Source: Pseudomonas guineae (GTDB taxonomy: Bacteria > Pseudomonadota > Gammaproteobacteria > Pseudomonadales > Pseudomonadaceae). Taken from it: 64,000 nt of DNA. Position 1 is the stretch's first letter; every line of letters begins with the position of its first letter. The notes beneath the pieces were generated by a model that searched no databases, was not told the DNA's origin, and worked only from the letters and a program-made list of their open reading frames with translations. The position numbers and the translations under genes are program-made. Shown in pieces: positions 41,278-50,032 of the stretch. The stretch covers positions 1,860,001 through 1,924,000 of the forward strand of contig NZ_FOQL01000001.1 of the NCBI RefSeq assembly GCF_900113745.1. Reading direction: 5' to 3'.

Positions 41278-41391
41278 TGTCGCGGTTTGTCGCGAAGCGT
41301 GTCGCATAAGCTTCCTTGCTGTCAGCTAAGCCCTTGTCCCGCTTTAGTTCGGTCGCAATAAACGCGACAACACTCAGGGAGAAACGCGACA
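41278..41391. repeat. Repeated TGTCGC/GCGACA motifs upstream of the recombinase remnant
   Basis: TGTCGC occurs at 41278, 41288 and 41300 in direct orientation, and CGCGACA at 41363 and 41385 in inverse orientation, the last touching the ATG at 41391. No gene is seen in 41223-41390. Given the recombinase remnant that follows, these could be degenerate integrase-binding sites or an operator. Confidence 0.5.
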
Positions 41392-41576
41392 TGGAGTACG
41401 GCAAGCTTAAGTGGCTGGATCAAGTGCGCCAGCCAATTCGTGTACGAAGCTATGCCATCCACATTGAGGCTGTCTACGCCGAGTAGGCAAAGCGCTTTAG
41501 CTGTTATCACCGTTATCTGCATTTGGCAGCGATGGGGCGGCTGACGGTGAGGTGTGTGCAGCGGCGAGAAACCTAA
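41391..41576 (+). pseudogene. Remnant of integron-type tyrosine recombinase (IntI-like) N-terminal domain
   Basis: A ribosome binding site (CAGGGAG) and ATG begin MEYGKLKWLDQVRQPIRV, then RSYAIHIEAVYAE, a TAG at 41484, and in the same frame AKRFSCYHRYLHLAAMGRLTV to a TAA at 41574. This follows the SAM-like N-terminal domain of integron integrases as I recall it (LLDQVR..IR..HYAIRTE..YV.W.KRFI.FH.KRH...MG), with the usual Trp replaced by the stop. The catalytic domain is gone. It is transcribed away from the AT-rich cassette-like unit, as intI is from its cassettes. Confidence 0.7.
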
Positions 41577-41590
41577 CTGTTTCTCGCCGC
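41561..41590. terminator. Perfect 12-bp hairpin after the acylase gene
   Basis: GCGGCGAGAAAC (41561-41572) and GTTTCTCGCCGC (41579-41590) with a 6-nt loop lie 22 bp beyond the acylase stop on the minus strand. No U-tract is present, so termination is inferred from stem strength and position. Confidence 0.55.
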
Positions 41591-41612
41591 GAGAAGCACT
41601 ACTGCATTGGGT

Positions 41613-43997
41613 TTAGTCCGCGCGTGGTTGCAGTACTAACTGGCTGCGGCTATTGGCTTTGATCGCCTCGGCATCGAGGTGCATGGGCACGTACTCGCCG
41701 CGCATATAGCGCTCGGCTTGGTCCTTGTAGTGGGCGTCGAACAGCACGCCACTTTGCCCGACCGGGTTGATGCCCAAGGCCTTGCTGGCGTCGGCCATAT
41801 CGATCAGGCGGCGGGTTGAGGGGCCATAGACCACGGACCAGGGGGCCGGGCCGATGGGTTGCGAGAGGTTGTTCGGCGTTTCATGGCCGCCCGGAGCGGC
41901 GAAGGGGCCGACGTTGAACAGCTTATCCAGCGGCTGTTGCTGGCCCAGCGGGTGGCTGTGGGTGAGGGTGTGCACGTTACCCCAGTCCCACTTTGTCGAG
42001 TCATTACCCAAGGTGCTGCGCAGGTGGGCGAGGCTGGCTTGCCAGGCGGCCTTGACGGTATCGGCGCGGCTTTCCACGGCGTCGCTGCCGCGGTTATCCC
42101 ACCACGGCGAGGTGGCTTCGGCGACTAGGCGCGGCAGGGCGCTGTCGAGTACGCGGGTTTGCAGCAGGTTGTTGAAGAAGGCCTCGCTTAACTCGTCAGC
42201 CATGGCTTCGCGGGTTAACTGGTAAACCAGTTGGTTGAACAGCGTAGCGGCCGTGGTGTCGAGGGTGTGCTGGCCATCCCAGCTCAGCAGTTGCTCGACC
42301 AGCGCTTGCTCTTCGGCATCGCTGGCGGCGGCGCGCAGGTCGTCGGCCAGCGGCGTGAACAGGCGTTGTGGGTAGCCGGTGCCGGGTTCTAGTTGCAGCG
42401 CCTGGCTGTTATTCAGGTCCCATTTCACGCTGTTATCGCTGAGCCGCTGATTCAGGCGTTGGCCGCGGTCGGGTAGGTTGTAGTAGCCGGGAATCGCCAT
42501 GCCGGTGGGCGACACGGGCTGGTAGTTGGCCGAGACGATATAGCCGCGCGCTGGGTTTTCTTCCTGCGGGTTAGCGCTGAAGGGGTAGTAACCGTCCTTC
42601 TCGGCTTCGCCGCTGGCACCATCGAGGATAAAGCTCGGGTTAACTCCGGCCGGGCGGCGCGGCAGTTTCGCCGCCGCCCACCAGCCGATATCACCGCTGG
42701 CATTGGCCCAGACGATATTCAGACCCGGCGCTTCGATGTGCTCCACGGCGCTGCGCGCGGCATCCAGGCTGCTGGCGCGGTTGAGTTGGTAGAAGCCGTC
42801 GAGGATCGGGTTTTCGGTTTCGAGAAACGCCCACCACATGGCAATCGGTGTGCTGCCGGCGGTTTCGCCCAAGGCGCTGTTGATGATCGGGCCGTGCGGC
42901 GAGCGGCGAATGGTCAGGCTGACGGGTTCGGCATCCTTGACGGTGATCTGCTCTTCACGACTTTGCAGTTCGACCCACTGGCCGCGATACCACACCTGAT
43001 TGGGGTTGGCCGGGTTGGTTTTTTCGGCGATCAGGTCGAGGTCGTCGTTCTGGAACATGGTGATGCTCCAGGCGAACTCACGGTTATGCCCCAGCGAGGC
43101 AACCGGGTTGAGCGCCTGGTGGTGGCCGTACAGGCTGAAACCGGGGTAGCTGAGGTTGGCTTCGTACCATACCGACGGTACGGCGAAGCGGATATGCGGG
43201 TCGCCGGCCAGCAGCGGTTTGCCGCTGGCGGTGCGGCTGCCGGCAACGGCCCAGGCGTTGCTGCCTTCGAATTGCGGCAGGCCGGCCTCTTCCAAGGCCG
43301 CGAGGCTCAGCTCGGCGATGGCGTTGAGATCCTGCCAGTCGCTGGCAGCGAGGTTCTGTCCAACGACGCCTTGCGGGTGCCAGTCGAGGTCGAAGACCTT
43401 GAGGTAATCCGCGCCTAGCCGGTCACGCACATGTGTCAGCACCGGCTCGGTGCGGAAGGCGGCAGCGAAGCTGTAAGCCATATAACCGGCGACGCTGAGG
43501 GTATCGGCGGTGGTGAAGGGGCGCTTGTCGATGCCCAGCACATCGAACTCAATCGGTGCCGGATGGTTGGCTTGGTACTGGTTGATGCCGTCTAGATAGG
43601 CTAACAGCGCTTTGCTGGCTGGGGCGTTCATGTCCATTTTCGCCGCGTAGCGGTCGGCATGTTGACGAATGCCCAGGGTGCGGAACAAGCGGTCGGTGTC
43701 GACTAGCTTGCTGCCGAGAATTTCCGCCAGCTCGCCTCGCGCCAGGCGGCGCAGGATTTCCATTTGAAACAGACGATCCTGCGCGTGCACATAACCCAGG
43801 GCGCGGTACATATCGGCCTCGTTTTGCGCTTGGATATGCGGTACGCCGCGTTCGTCGTAATCCACCGTGACTGCGGCCTGCAGGGCGCTCAGCTGCAACT
43901 CGCCGGTACGTTGCGGCTGCTTGCTGTCGAGGTACCAGTAAGCGCCGCCAGCAGTGGCGGCAACTATGATGGCCAGGGCAGTCAGGGTGCGTTTCAT
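41613..43997 (-). CDS. hacB: Penicillin-acylase-family protein, probable AHL acylase (HacB-like)
   Basis: This is a 794-aa Ntn-hydrolase precursor with an N-terminal signal/anchor segment (MKRTLTALAIIVAATAGGAYWYL, quoted in part as LTALAIIVAATAGGAYW). The autocatalytic serine that starts the beta chain is in FEGSNAWAVAG (about residue 246), and the alpha chain has QAQNEADMYRALGYVHAQDR. Homologues hydrolyse acyl-homoserine lactones. Placement next to an AraC gene and near spuH matches PAO1 PA0305 (hacB, also 795 aa as I recall). AAGGAAG precedes the ATG at 43997. Confidence 0.88.
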   Translation of the reverse strand: MKRTLTALAIIVAATAGGAYWYLDSKQPQRTGELQLSALQAAVTVDYDERGVPHIQAQNEADMYRALGYVHAQDRLFQMEILRRLARGELAEILGSKLVDTDRLFRTLGIRQHADRYAAKMDMNAPASKALLAYLDGINQYQANHPAPIEFDVLGIDKRPFTTADTLSVAGYMAYSFAAAFRTEPVLTHVRDRLGADYLKVFDLDWHPQGVVGQNLAASDWQDLNAIAELSLAALEEAGLPQFEGSNAWAVAGSRTASGKPLLAGDPHIRFAVPSVWYEANLSYPGFSLYGHHQALNPVASLGHNREFAWSITMFQNDDLDLIAEKTNPANPNQVWYRGQWVELQSREEQITVKDAEPVSLTIRRSPHGPIINSALGETAGSTPIAMWWAFLETENPILDGFYQLNRASSLDAARSAVEHIEAPGLNIVWANASGDIGWWAAAKLPRRPAGVNPSFILDGASGEAEKDGYYPFSANPQEENPARGYIVSANYQPVSPTGMAIPGYYNLPDRGQRLNQRLSDNSVKWDLNNSQALQLEPGTGYPQRLFTPLADDLRAAASDAEEQALVEQLLSWDGQHTLDTTAATLFNQLVYQLTREAMADELSEAFFNNLLQTRVLDSALPRLVAEATSPWWDNRGSDAVESRADTVKAAWQASLAHLRSTLGNDSTKWDWGNVHTLTHSHPLGQQQPLDKLFNVGPFAAPGGHETPNNLSQPIGPAPWSVVYGPSTRRLIDMADASKALGINPVGQSGVLFDAHYKDQAERYMRGEYVPMHLDAEAIKANSRSQLVLQPRAD

Positions 43998-44105
43998 GGG
44001 GTCTTCCTTGTTATAAGTGTGCATGCATTGTGCGGGCTGGTGGCGGCGCAGGCATTGACCAAATACAGCAAGAGTGAAAGTCTTTGGTCAATTAACGGGA
44101 GTTAT

Positions 44106-45137
44106 ATGGCCGCCGATCCGCATAACAGCATTGCCAGCATGCTGACCCATTCCTCGACTCTGCGCCGTTTGCTCTATGAGGCGCTGGCGGCGCTGGGTCT
44201 GGACCCCACCGACACTTACCGGCAGGCCTATCAGGGCGTGGTACTCGCGCCGCCGCTGCTCAATGCCCGCGAAGACCATGACAATGCGCCGCGCTTCTGG
44301 CAGGCGCTGGAAGGCATCAGCGGTGATGTCGATATCGGTCTGCACCTGGGGGAAACCATGCAGCCGCGGCCAATGGATGTGGTCGGCTATCTGTTGTTAG
44401 CCAGCCGTGATCTGGGCCAGGCCTTGGAAAGCTTTCTGCGCTTTCAGCACATCCTCTCCGGCGGCTTTGCCGCGCGCCTGGAGCTGGAGGGGGAGCAGGC
44501 GAGGCTGATTTTTGACCTGAATTACCGGGGCGTCGGTTCGCTGCGCCAGCAGATGGAGTGCCTGGCGCTGTTGTTGCAGAAGATGCTCGCCAGCATCAAC
44601 AATGACGGTAGTTTTCAGCCGTCTGGGGTGGATTTTCGTCACCCCGCGCCACGCCGGCAGAGTGAGCATCGGCGTTTGCTGGGCCTGCTGCCGCGCTTTG
44701 CTCAGGCCCATGATGCGCTGATATTCCCACGTGCCTGGCTGGGCCGGCCGTCACGCAGCGCCAACCCACGGCTGTTTGCGGTGTTGTGGGCACAGGCTGA
44801 AGTGGAGCTGGCCGAGCTGGAAGAAAACCAGCTGCTCAATCGCGTGCGTTACTGGTTGGATGCCAGCTTGGGCGTGCAATTGTGTGACTTGCCGCGCTGC
44901 GCTACCGCCCTCGGTTACAGCGTGGGCGGCCTGCAGCGGGCGCTGGCTGAGCAACAGCAGAGCTTTCGGCAACTGCACGATGAAGTGCGCCGCCTGCGCG
45001 CGCAAAGCCTGCTGGAGCAAGGGCTGGCCATCCGCGAAGTGGCCCGTGCCTGCGGCTTTGCTGAGTTGTCGCCGTTCTACCGCGCCTTTCGCCGCTGGCA
45101 GGGCGGCACGCCGCAGGGTTATCGCACTAGCGGCTAA
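44106..45137 (+). CDS. AraC-family transcriptional regulator
   Basis: This is a 343-aa regulator. The N-terminal part (about residues 20-210) is the Arabinose_bd-type sensor domain and the C-terminal ~100 residues carry the AraC double helix-turn-helix, ending [31 protein letters not shown] lies just before the ATG at 44106. It is divergent from the acylase gene and probably controls it. The 3' end overlaps the convergent MCP gene by 11 bp. Confidence 0.92.
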   Translation: MAADPHNSIASMLTHSSTLRRLLYEALAALGLDPTDTYRQAYQGVVLAPPLLNAREDHDNAPRFWQALEGISGDVDIGLHLGETMQPRPMDVVGYLLLASRDLGQALESFLRFQHILSGGFAARLELEGEQARLIFDLNYRGVGSLRQQMECLALLLQKMLASINNDGSFQPSGVDFRHPAPRRQSEHRRLLGLLPRFAQAHDALIFPRAWLGRPSRSANPRLFAVLWAQAEVELAELEENQLLNRVRYWLDASLGVQLCDLPRCATALGYSVGGLQRALAEQQQSFRQLHDEVRRLRAQSLLEQGLAIREVARACGFAELSPFYRAFRRWQGGTPQGYRTSG

Positions 45138-46626
45138 CGCGGAAACGCCGGCTCAGATTGTTCAAGCGCTCGGCTAATTTACTCAGTTGCTGGCCATCGT
45201 TATTTAGCTTTTGCGCATCGCTGAAGGTTTGCTCAGCCACCTGCTGCACGCTGTGCAGGTGCTGGCTGACTTCCGCGCTGGTCGCTGCTTGTTCGTGGGT
45301 GGCGGCGGCGATCAGCTCGTTCATTTGGGTGATGGCGTTGATGTCCTGCGCCACGGCGCCGAGCAGTTCGGCAGTGGCCTGGCTGTCTTGTACGCAACTG
45401 CGCACGCTGTCGCGGCTTTCTTGCATGGCGGCCGCTGCTTGACGGCTGCCTTGCTGCAGGCCGCTGATGATTTGTTGGATTTCAGCGGTGGACAGTGCGG
45501 TTTTCTGCGCCAGGTTGCGCACCTCGTCCGCCACGACGGCAAACCCCCGGCCATGCTCGCCCGCGCGTGCGGCTTCAATGGCGGCATTGAGGGCGAGCAG
45601 GTTGGTTTGATCCGCAATCGAGCGGATCACTTCCAGCACCTTGCCGATTTGCTCGGACTGAGCGGCCAGCGCCTGAACCTCGGATTCAGTCACGTCGATT
45701 TGTGTGGCCAGCTTGCCGATTTCACTGCGCACATGGTTAACCGAGCGGCTGCCCTCGGCCGCTTGCTGGTTGGCAGTTTGTGCAGCGGTTGCGGCGCCAT
45801 CGGCATGCCCGGCCACTTCATCAATGGCGCTGCTCATCTGCAGCATGGCTGAGCTCATATAGATAATTTCACCTTGCTGCTGGTCTGCACCGGTGCGCAG
45901 TTGACCGGTGGCTTGCAGCAGGCTGTCACCCATTTGTTGCAGGCTTTGGGTGTCTTTGATCACTTCACCGACCAGCTCGTCGAGGGTGCCGAGAAAGTGG
46001 TTAAAGCCTTGGCTAACTTTACCCTGGGCGCTGCTTCTGTAACTGAGGTCGATCTGGTCGTCGTTCTCAGTGAGTTTTTCGGCAGCTTGCATCAGAGCCG
46101 CACCTTCGACAGCTTCTGCGTGGCTCTGCAGCGCCAGGTAGATCAGGATTGCGCTTTCTACCACGACGTACAGTGCATGCAGGAAGATGATCGGCCAGCT
46201 GCCGCTTGGCAGCACAAAAACGTCAACACCTTGTGCTTGTAGGGCGAAGAAACTCAGGTGGTGCACCGCAATCACCAACGCGGCGACCACAATCGGCAAC
46301 CAGTCGCGGTAATACACCAGGACTGCCAGTAGCGCGAAGATACCGAAGTGCATTTCCAGCATGCCGCCGGCCTGGTTGATGTGCAGTGCCGACATCACCA
46401 TAAAGGCCGCACCCATCACGCATCGCAACAGACGTTGGCCGCTGATGAGCTGGTTAAGCACGCTCACCACCACTGCCGTGCCGCCACCCACCAACAGCGC
46501 TTGGCCCCAGGTGCCATGCCAGGCCGCAAGACCGAGCGAGAAGAGGACCATCAGCCAGATCACACCCAGCATGATGCGATCCGCTTTGCGGTAGTGCTGT
46601 TGCAGGGGGGAAAGGCTAGTAGGCAT
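45127..46626 (-). CDS. Methyl-accepting chemotaxis protein with polytopic N-terminal domain
   Basis: This is a ~499-aa MCP. Five or six membrane segments (residues about 15-190) replace the usual two-helix periplasmic sensor, with conserved-looking histidines in [18 protein letters not shown] and AVHHLSFF. The signalling tip [39 protein letters not shown] is intact (core [16 protein letters not shown], about residue 345). The start is uncertain; I chose the ATG at 46626 because the sequence before it overlaps a dyad and lacks a ribosome binding site. The ligand is unknown. Confidence 0.9.
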   Translation of the reverse strand: MPTSLSPLQQHYRKADRIMLGVIWLMVLFSLGLAAWHGTWGQALLVGGGTAVVVSVLNQLISGQRLLRCVMGAAFMVMSALHINQAGGMLEMHFGIFALLAVLVYYRDWLPIVVAALVIAVHHLSFFALQAQGVDVFVLPSGSWPIIFLHALYVVVESAILIYLALQSHAEAVEGAALMQAAEKLTENDDQIDLSYRSSAQGKVSQGFNHFLGTLDELVGEVIKDTQSLQQMGDSLLQATGQLRTGADQQQGEIIYMSSAMLQMSSAIDEVAGHADGAATAAQTANQQAAEGSRSVNHVRSEIGKLATQIDVTESEVQALAAQSEQIGKVLEVIRSIADQTNLLALNAAIEAARAGEHGRGFAVVADEVRNLAQKTALSTAEIQQIISGLQQGSRQAAAAMQESRDSVRSCVQDSQATAELLGAVAQDINAITQMNELIAAATHEQAATSAEVSQHLHSVQQVAEQTFSDAQKLNNDGQQLSKLAERLNNLSRRFRVSR

Positions 46627-46705
46627 GGCGAGGGACCCGAAAAGTTGCGTTGCAGTCATGGTGAGTGTGGCAACCATCCTTGGTGAGCTGCTCAAATTAG
46701 CCGCT

Positions 46706-46737
46706 AAGTTGTACATAATAGTATCTTTGTACAACTT
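46706..46737. promoter_or_regulatory. Perfect 10-bp dyad upstream of the MCP gene
   Basis: AAGTTGTACA (46706-46715) and TGTACAACTT (46728-46737) flank a 12-nt AT-rich spacer. It lies about 80 bp before the chosen MCP start and looks like an operator for a dimeric regulator. It also argues against the in-frame ATG at 46716 being the real start. Confidence 0.6.
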
Positions 46738-46865
46738 ATGTTGAGAAATTGCTAGCTCCGAGCTGAGCGCGTCGGCGCCCGTCACAATTACTGTATCGGC
46801 ACGCTGAGTCTAGGCATGAACACCGATCTGCGCGGACTAACTCGGCGCGCTAAAACCTGCAGCTG

Positions 46866-47438
46866 TCAGTCGGCCTGCCAGTCGCAGAAACAGCCCACCG
46901 CCAAGGTGTTGCTGGCGTTTACTGGGCGCCCTGCGATCAAGGCATCGAGAATGGGTTCGATAAAACTGTTGCTGGAGGTGCAGGTGGCGCCTTCGCTGTA
47001 GGGGCCAAAGTAGGCCAGCTGGCCGCTACGGTCCCAGACGGCCACCGCCGGGCTGGCCGGAATCTGACTACTGCCGGGCAACGCACTGAGCGGTTGCAGG
47101 GCGCTCAGGGTGCTCGGCAGTTGGCCCGTGCTGCCGGGCTTCTGTACGGCATAAAAGCTTACGCCTTGCGAGCCAAAACGCGCGGTCAAGTCGGCCAGGT
47201 GCTGCTGGTTGCCGATGTTGCATGGGCAGGCGGGATCCCAGAAATGCACCAGGCGAATCGGCCCCGGGCCGGCCAGGTCGTCAGGCAAGCGCAACTGTTC
47301 ACCGTAGAACAATGCGGTCTGCTCGCTGAAGCTGCGCAGGTAGCGCGCTTCGTACCACCAGTAAGCGGCGAGCATGGCGCCGGCCCAAAGCACAATCAGC
47401 AGGCTGGCGAGTAGGGTGTTGCGCGTGGGTAGGGTCAT
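46866..47438 (-). CDS. Membrane-anchored thioredoxin-like protein (DUF6436-like)
   Basis: This is a 190-aa protein with an N-terminal membrane anchor (about residues 8-28) and a thioredoxin-like fold facing the periplasm. The active-site region reads VHFWDPACPCNIGNQ, a CPC motif in place of CxxC, near residue 75; ASPAVAVWDRSGQL supplies the cis-Pro region. Two more cysteine sites lie at the C-terminus (CTSSNS, GCFCDW). It resembles a family I recall as DUF6436; function unknown, redox role inferred. Confidence 0.78.
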   Translation of the reverse strand: MTLPTRNTLLASLLIVLWAGAMLAAYWWYEARYLRSFSEQTALFYGEQLRLPDDLAGPGPIRLVHFWDPACPCNIGNQQHLADLTARFGSQGVSFYAVQKPGSTGQLPSTLSALQPLSALPGSSQIPASPAVAVWDRSGQLAYFGPYSEGATCTSSNSFIEPILDALIAGRPVNASNTLAVGCFCDWQAD

Positions 47439-47559
47439 GAGCAGTCTTCGTTAAACCGGTACGCAGCTTGCCACGGCTGGCGCGACAGCAGAATATCCGC
47501 AATCGGTTAAAGCCGGCCCGGACGCCCTGTGAACGTCCCGTATTATTAATGGAAGCCTT

Positions 47560-48492
47560 ATGCCAGAGCCGTTTCAACCGCAAAGCCTGATTGCCAGTCT
47601 GCGACCCTTGGCCGCAGCGCTTTCGCTGTCGCCAGCGGAGCAGGCGTATCGGCAGTTCTATGGGTTTAGCGATGCGCTGGCCGCACGCAGCCGTATGGGC
47701 TGGCTGCAGGCAGGGGGGTATCAGATTGCCGTGCAGGTTTGGTGGCCAGAGCAGCCGCGCGCCACTTTGGTATTGCAGCACGGTTATTACGACCATGTTG
47801 GCTTGTATCGGCATGTGATCGAGTGGGCGCTGGCTCAGGGCTTTGCCGTGCTGGCCTGCGACCTGCCGGGGCATGGTTTATCCAGTGGCGCGCGTGCCAG
47901 CATCGGTGATTTTTCTGAGTACCAGACGATGTTGCGCGCGCTGCTGGCCGAAGCCGCTGTGTTGGACTTACCAACGCCCTGGCACCTGTGTGGGCAAAGC
48001 ACCGGCGGGGCGATCCTTATCGATTATCTGTTGACCGGTGAGCCTGTCGCCCAGGTTGGCGAAACCATTCTCTTAGCCCCGTTGGTGCGGCCTCGCGCCT
48101 GGGGTTGGTCGCAGCTCAGCTACCGAGTGATGCGCCATTTCGTCAGCGAGATTCCCCGGCGTTTCAGCGTCAATTCCAGCGATGCGGCTTTTATCGAGTT
48201 CGTTCATCACCACGACCCGCTGCAGCCGCGTAGTCTGCCGACTGCCTGGATCGGTGCGCTGAGCCGCTGGGTGCCGCACATCGAGACGGCGCCGCGCAGT
48301 GCGCGTAGCCCGTTGATCATTCAGGGGGAAGCGGACATGACCGTGGCCTGGCAGCACAATCTCAAGGTGTTGCAGGACAAGTTCGCCGCGCCGCAGATTT
48401 TGCATTTGCCCGAGGCTGGGCATCACCTAGCCAATGAAGCGCCGGCCTTGCGCCAGCGCTATTTCGACTGGCTTAGCCAGCGGCTTGGTTAG
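47560..48492 (+). CDS. Alpha/beta hydrolase (lysophospholipase-like)
   Basis: This is a 310-aa serine hydrolase. Oxyanion region VLQHGYYDHVGLYRH (about residue 72), nucleophile elbow GQSTGG (about residue 146), acid in GEADMTVAW (about 258) and His in PEAGHHLANE (about 288). This is the hydrolase_4/PldB-like pattern. The substrate is unknown. Divergent from the thioredoxin-like gene, and its TAG stop overlaps the stop of the convergent DUF2059 gene within a single TTAG. Confidence 0.9.
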   Translation: MPEPFQPQSLIASLRPLAAALSLSPAEQAYRQFYGFSDALAARSRMGWLQAGGYQIAVQVWWPEQPRATLVLQHGYYDHVGLYRHVIEWALAQGFAVLACDLPGHGLSSGARASIGDFSEYQTMLRALLAEAAVLDLPTPWHLCGQSTGGAILIDYLLTGEPVAQVGETILLAPLVRPRAWGWSQLSYRVMRHFVSEIPRRFSVNSSDAAFIEFVHHHDPLQPRSLPTAWIGALSRWVPHIETAPRSARSPLIIQGEADMTVAWQHNLKVLQDKFAAPQILHLPEAGHHLANEAPALRQRYFDWLSQRLG

Positions 48493-49256
48493 ATCCCGCT
48501 GGGGGCTGGGGCCAGGTTGGCGCTGCTCTGGCCAACGGCTAAGCCGCTGCGGATGGCCGCCAGGGCTGCCTGGTAGTAGGTCTTGCCGGCATCTGACTGG
48601 GCAAAGCTGACAAATTCCTCCAACTCGGCATCACTCAGCTCACGGTAAACGTGCAGCAAGGTGTTATCCAGGTCTGCGCCTATCTGCTCCATCAAACGCT
48701 GGCGCTGACCACTGAGCAGGGCTTGCGTGCTGTCGCCACCGAGCAGGCCGGGAAGCATCTGGCTCAGGCTATCGGCGGCTACGCCGGCGAGTGCCAGGCT
48801 GACTTCGGCACCGGCTTCCTTAGCTGGCAGGGCTTGGGCTAAATGACGAATCTGTAGGCGCCGGGTGGCGCTGGCGTCACTGCGCGGCAGGCCGTTGGCG
48901 AAGCGCGCCAGTTGGTCGCTGCGGGTGGCGAGCAATTCGGCATCGACAATCTTACGGCCCACGGGTGACTGGAAAAACTGCAACGCGGCGGCTGGTTGCT
49001 CAAGGCTATTACGCAGGCCTTGTTGCGCGCGTTGATCCACGGCAGCGGCGGCAAAGCGTTGGTTGCTGTTATTCACCAGCGCTTGATGTACCGCCGGCGG
49101 CAGGCTGTTGCGATAGCGCTCCTGAGCGGCTTGCAAGGCATCGCTGAAGTGCATGCGCTGCTGCGGCCAGCCGGCCGCCTGATAGAGCTGCAGGTAATCA
49201 TCGGCCAGGGCGGGTAGGCTTAGCAGCAGGGTTAGAACAACGGCAAGGGCGCGCAT
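48489..49256 (-). CDS. Secreted DUF2059 protein
   Basis: This is a 255-aa precursor with signal peptide MRALAVVLTLLLSLPALA. The C-terminal helical region (YRELSDAELEEFVSFAQSDAGKTYYQAAL, core LSDAELEEFVSF, about residue 205) is the DUF2059 pattern. It is periplasmic and of unknown function. Convergent with the hydrolase gene, sharing four bases at the stops. Confidence 0.85.
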   Translation of the reverse strand: MRALAVVLTLLLSLPALADDYLQLYQAAGWPQQRMHFSDALQAAQERYRNSLPPAVHQALVNNSNQRFAAAAVDQRAQQGLRNSLEQPAAALQFFQSPVGRKIVDAELLATRSDQLARFANGLPRSDASATRRLQIRHLAQALPAKEAGAEVSLALAGVAADSLSQMLPGLLGGDSTQALLSGQRQRLMEQIGADLDNTLLHVYRELSDAELEEFVSFAQSDAGKTYYQAALAAIRSGLAVGQSSANLAPAPSGI

Positions 49257-49378
49257 AGTGACTCCATTCGTGGGGCGGCTATTTTCAGTGTGCAGTAAGC
49301 ACTTGTCGAGGTCAGTCAGCGGCCTGCTAGAATCGCAAACCTGTATCTAGGCAGGTACTCATTCCTTCGGGGCGATCA

Positions 49379-50011
49379 TTGAACACCTGCTCATTTAACG
49401 ACCTCAACGCCCGCGTGGCGTGCATTATTGATGACTTGGCCGAACAGGGCTGGTCGCTGCAAACACACTTCATTGCCCCCACTCTGACCCTTGAACTGGC
49501 CGAAGAGTGCCGTAAGCGTGCAGCCGCCGGTTTATTGGTGCAGGCCGGCGTCGGTCGTAGCGCCCTGGCGGTGATCAGCGAAGGGCTGCGCGGCGACCAT
49601 ATTCAGTGGTTGGATGCTGGGCAAAACGCCGCGTGCGATCAATACCTAGCGGTTATGGATGCGGTGCGTCAGGCGCTCAATCAGGCGCTGTATCTGGGCC
49701 TGGAGGATTTCGAAAGCCACTTTGCCTTGTACCCGCCCGGCGCCTATTACAAAAAACATCTGGATCGTTTTCGTGATGATGACCGCCGCGCTGTGTCGGT
49801 GGTGTTTTATCTCAATGAGGATTGGCGGGCTGAGGAGGGCGGTGCGTTGCGCCTGCACCTAGCCGATGGCAGCTGCCGTGATGTATTGCCGCACGCAGGC
49901 AGTCTGCTGGTGTTCCTTTCGGCAGACATGCCCCATGAGGTATTGCCTGCGACCCGTGAACGTCTATCGCTGACCGGTTGGTTGCGCCGGCGCGGTGCGG
50001 CACCTTTTTAG
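49379..50011 (+). CDS. 2-oxoglutarate/Fe(II)-dependent oxygenase (prolyl-4-hydroxylase-like)
   Basis: This is a 210-aa double-stranded beta-helix oxygenase. Iron ligands are His and Asp in KKHLDRF (about residue 123) and the distal His in MPHEVLP (about residue 185), with Arg in RERLSLTGW binding 2-oxoglutarate. Start is a TTG at 49379 with GGGGCG upstream; a later GTG at 49414 is an alternative. Likely acts on a protein side chain, as PHD-type enzymes in Pseudomonas hydroxylate EF-Tu, but the target is not shown here. Confidence 0.87.
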   Translation: MNTCSFNDLNARVACIIDDLAEQGWSLQTHFIAPTLTLELAEECRKRAAAGLLVQAGVGRSALAVISEGLRGDHIQWLDAGQNAACDQYLAVMDAVRQALNQALYLGLEDFESHFALYPPGAYYKKHLDRFRDDDRRAVSVVFYLNEDWRAEEGGALRLHLADGSCRDVLPHAGSLLVFLSADMPHEVLPATRERLSLTGWLRRRGAAPF

Positions 50012-50032
50012 CCGGCTGAATGTGAGTGAGCA

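Noticed and set aside
41322..41522. 66-codon minus-strand frame over the recombinase remnant
   Set aside because: No ribosome binding site or recognisable protein; the plus strand reads as the degraded recombinase.
41561..41590. Hairpin considered as an attC site because its loop contains GTTAGGT on the minus strand
   Set aside because: The stem is a simple perfect 12-bp hairpin with no second box pair or extrahelical bases; it fits an acylase 3' end better.
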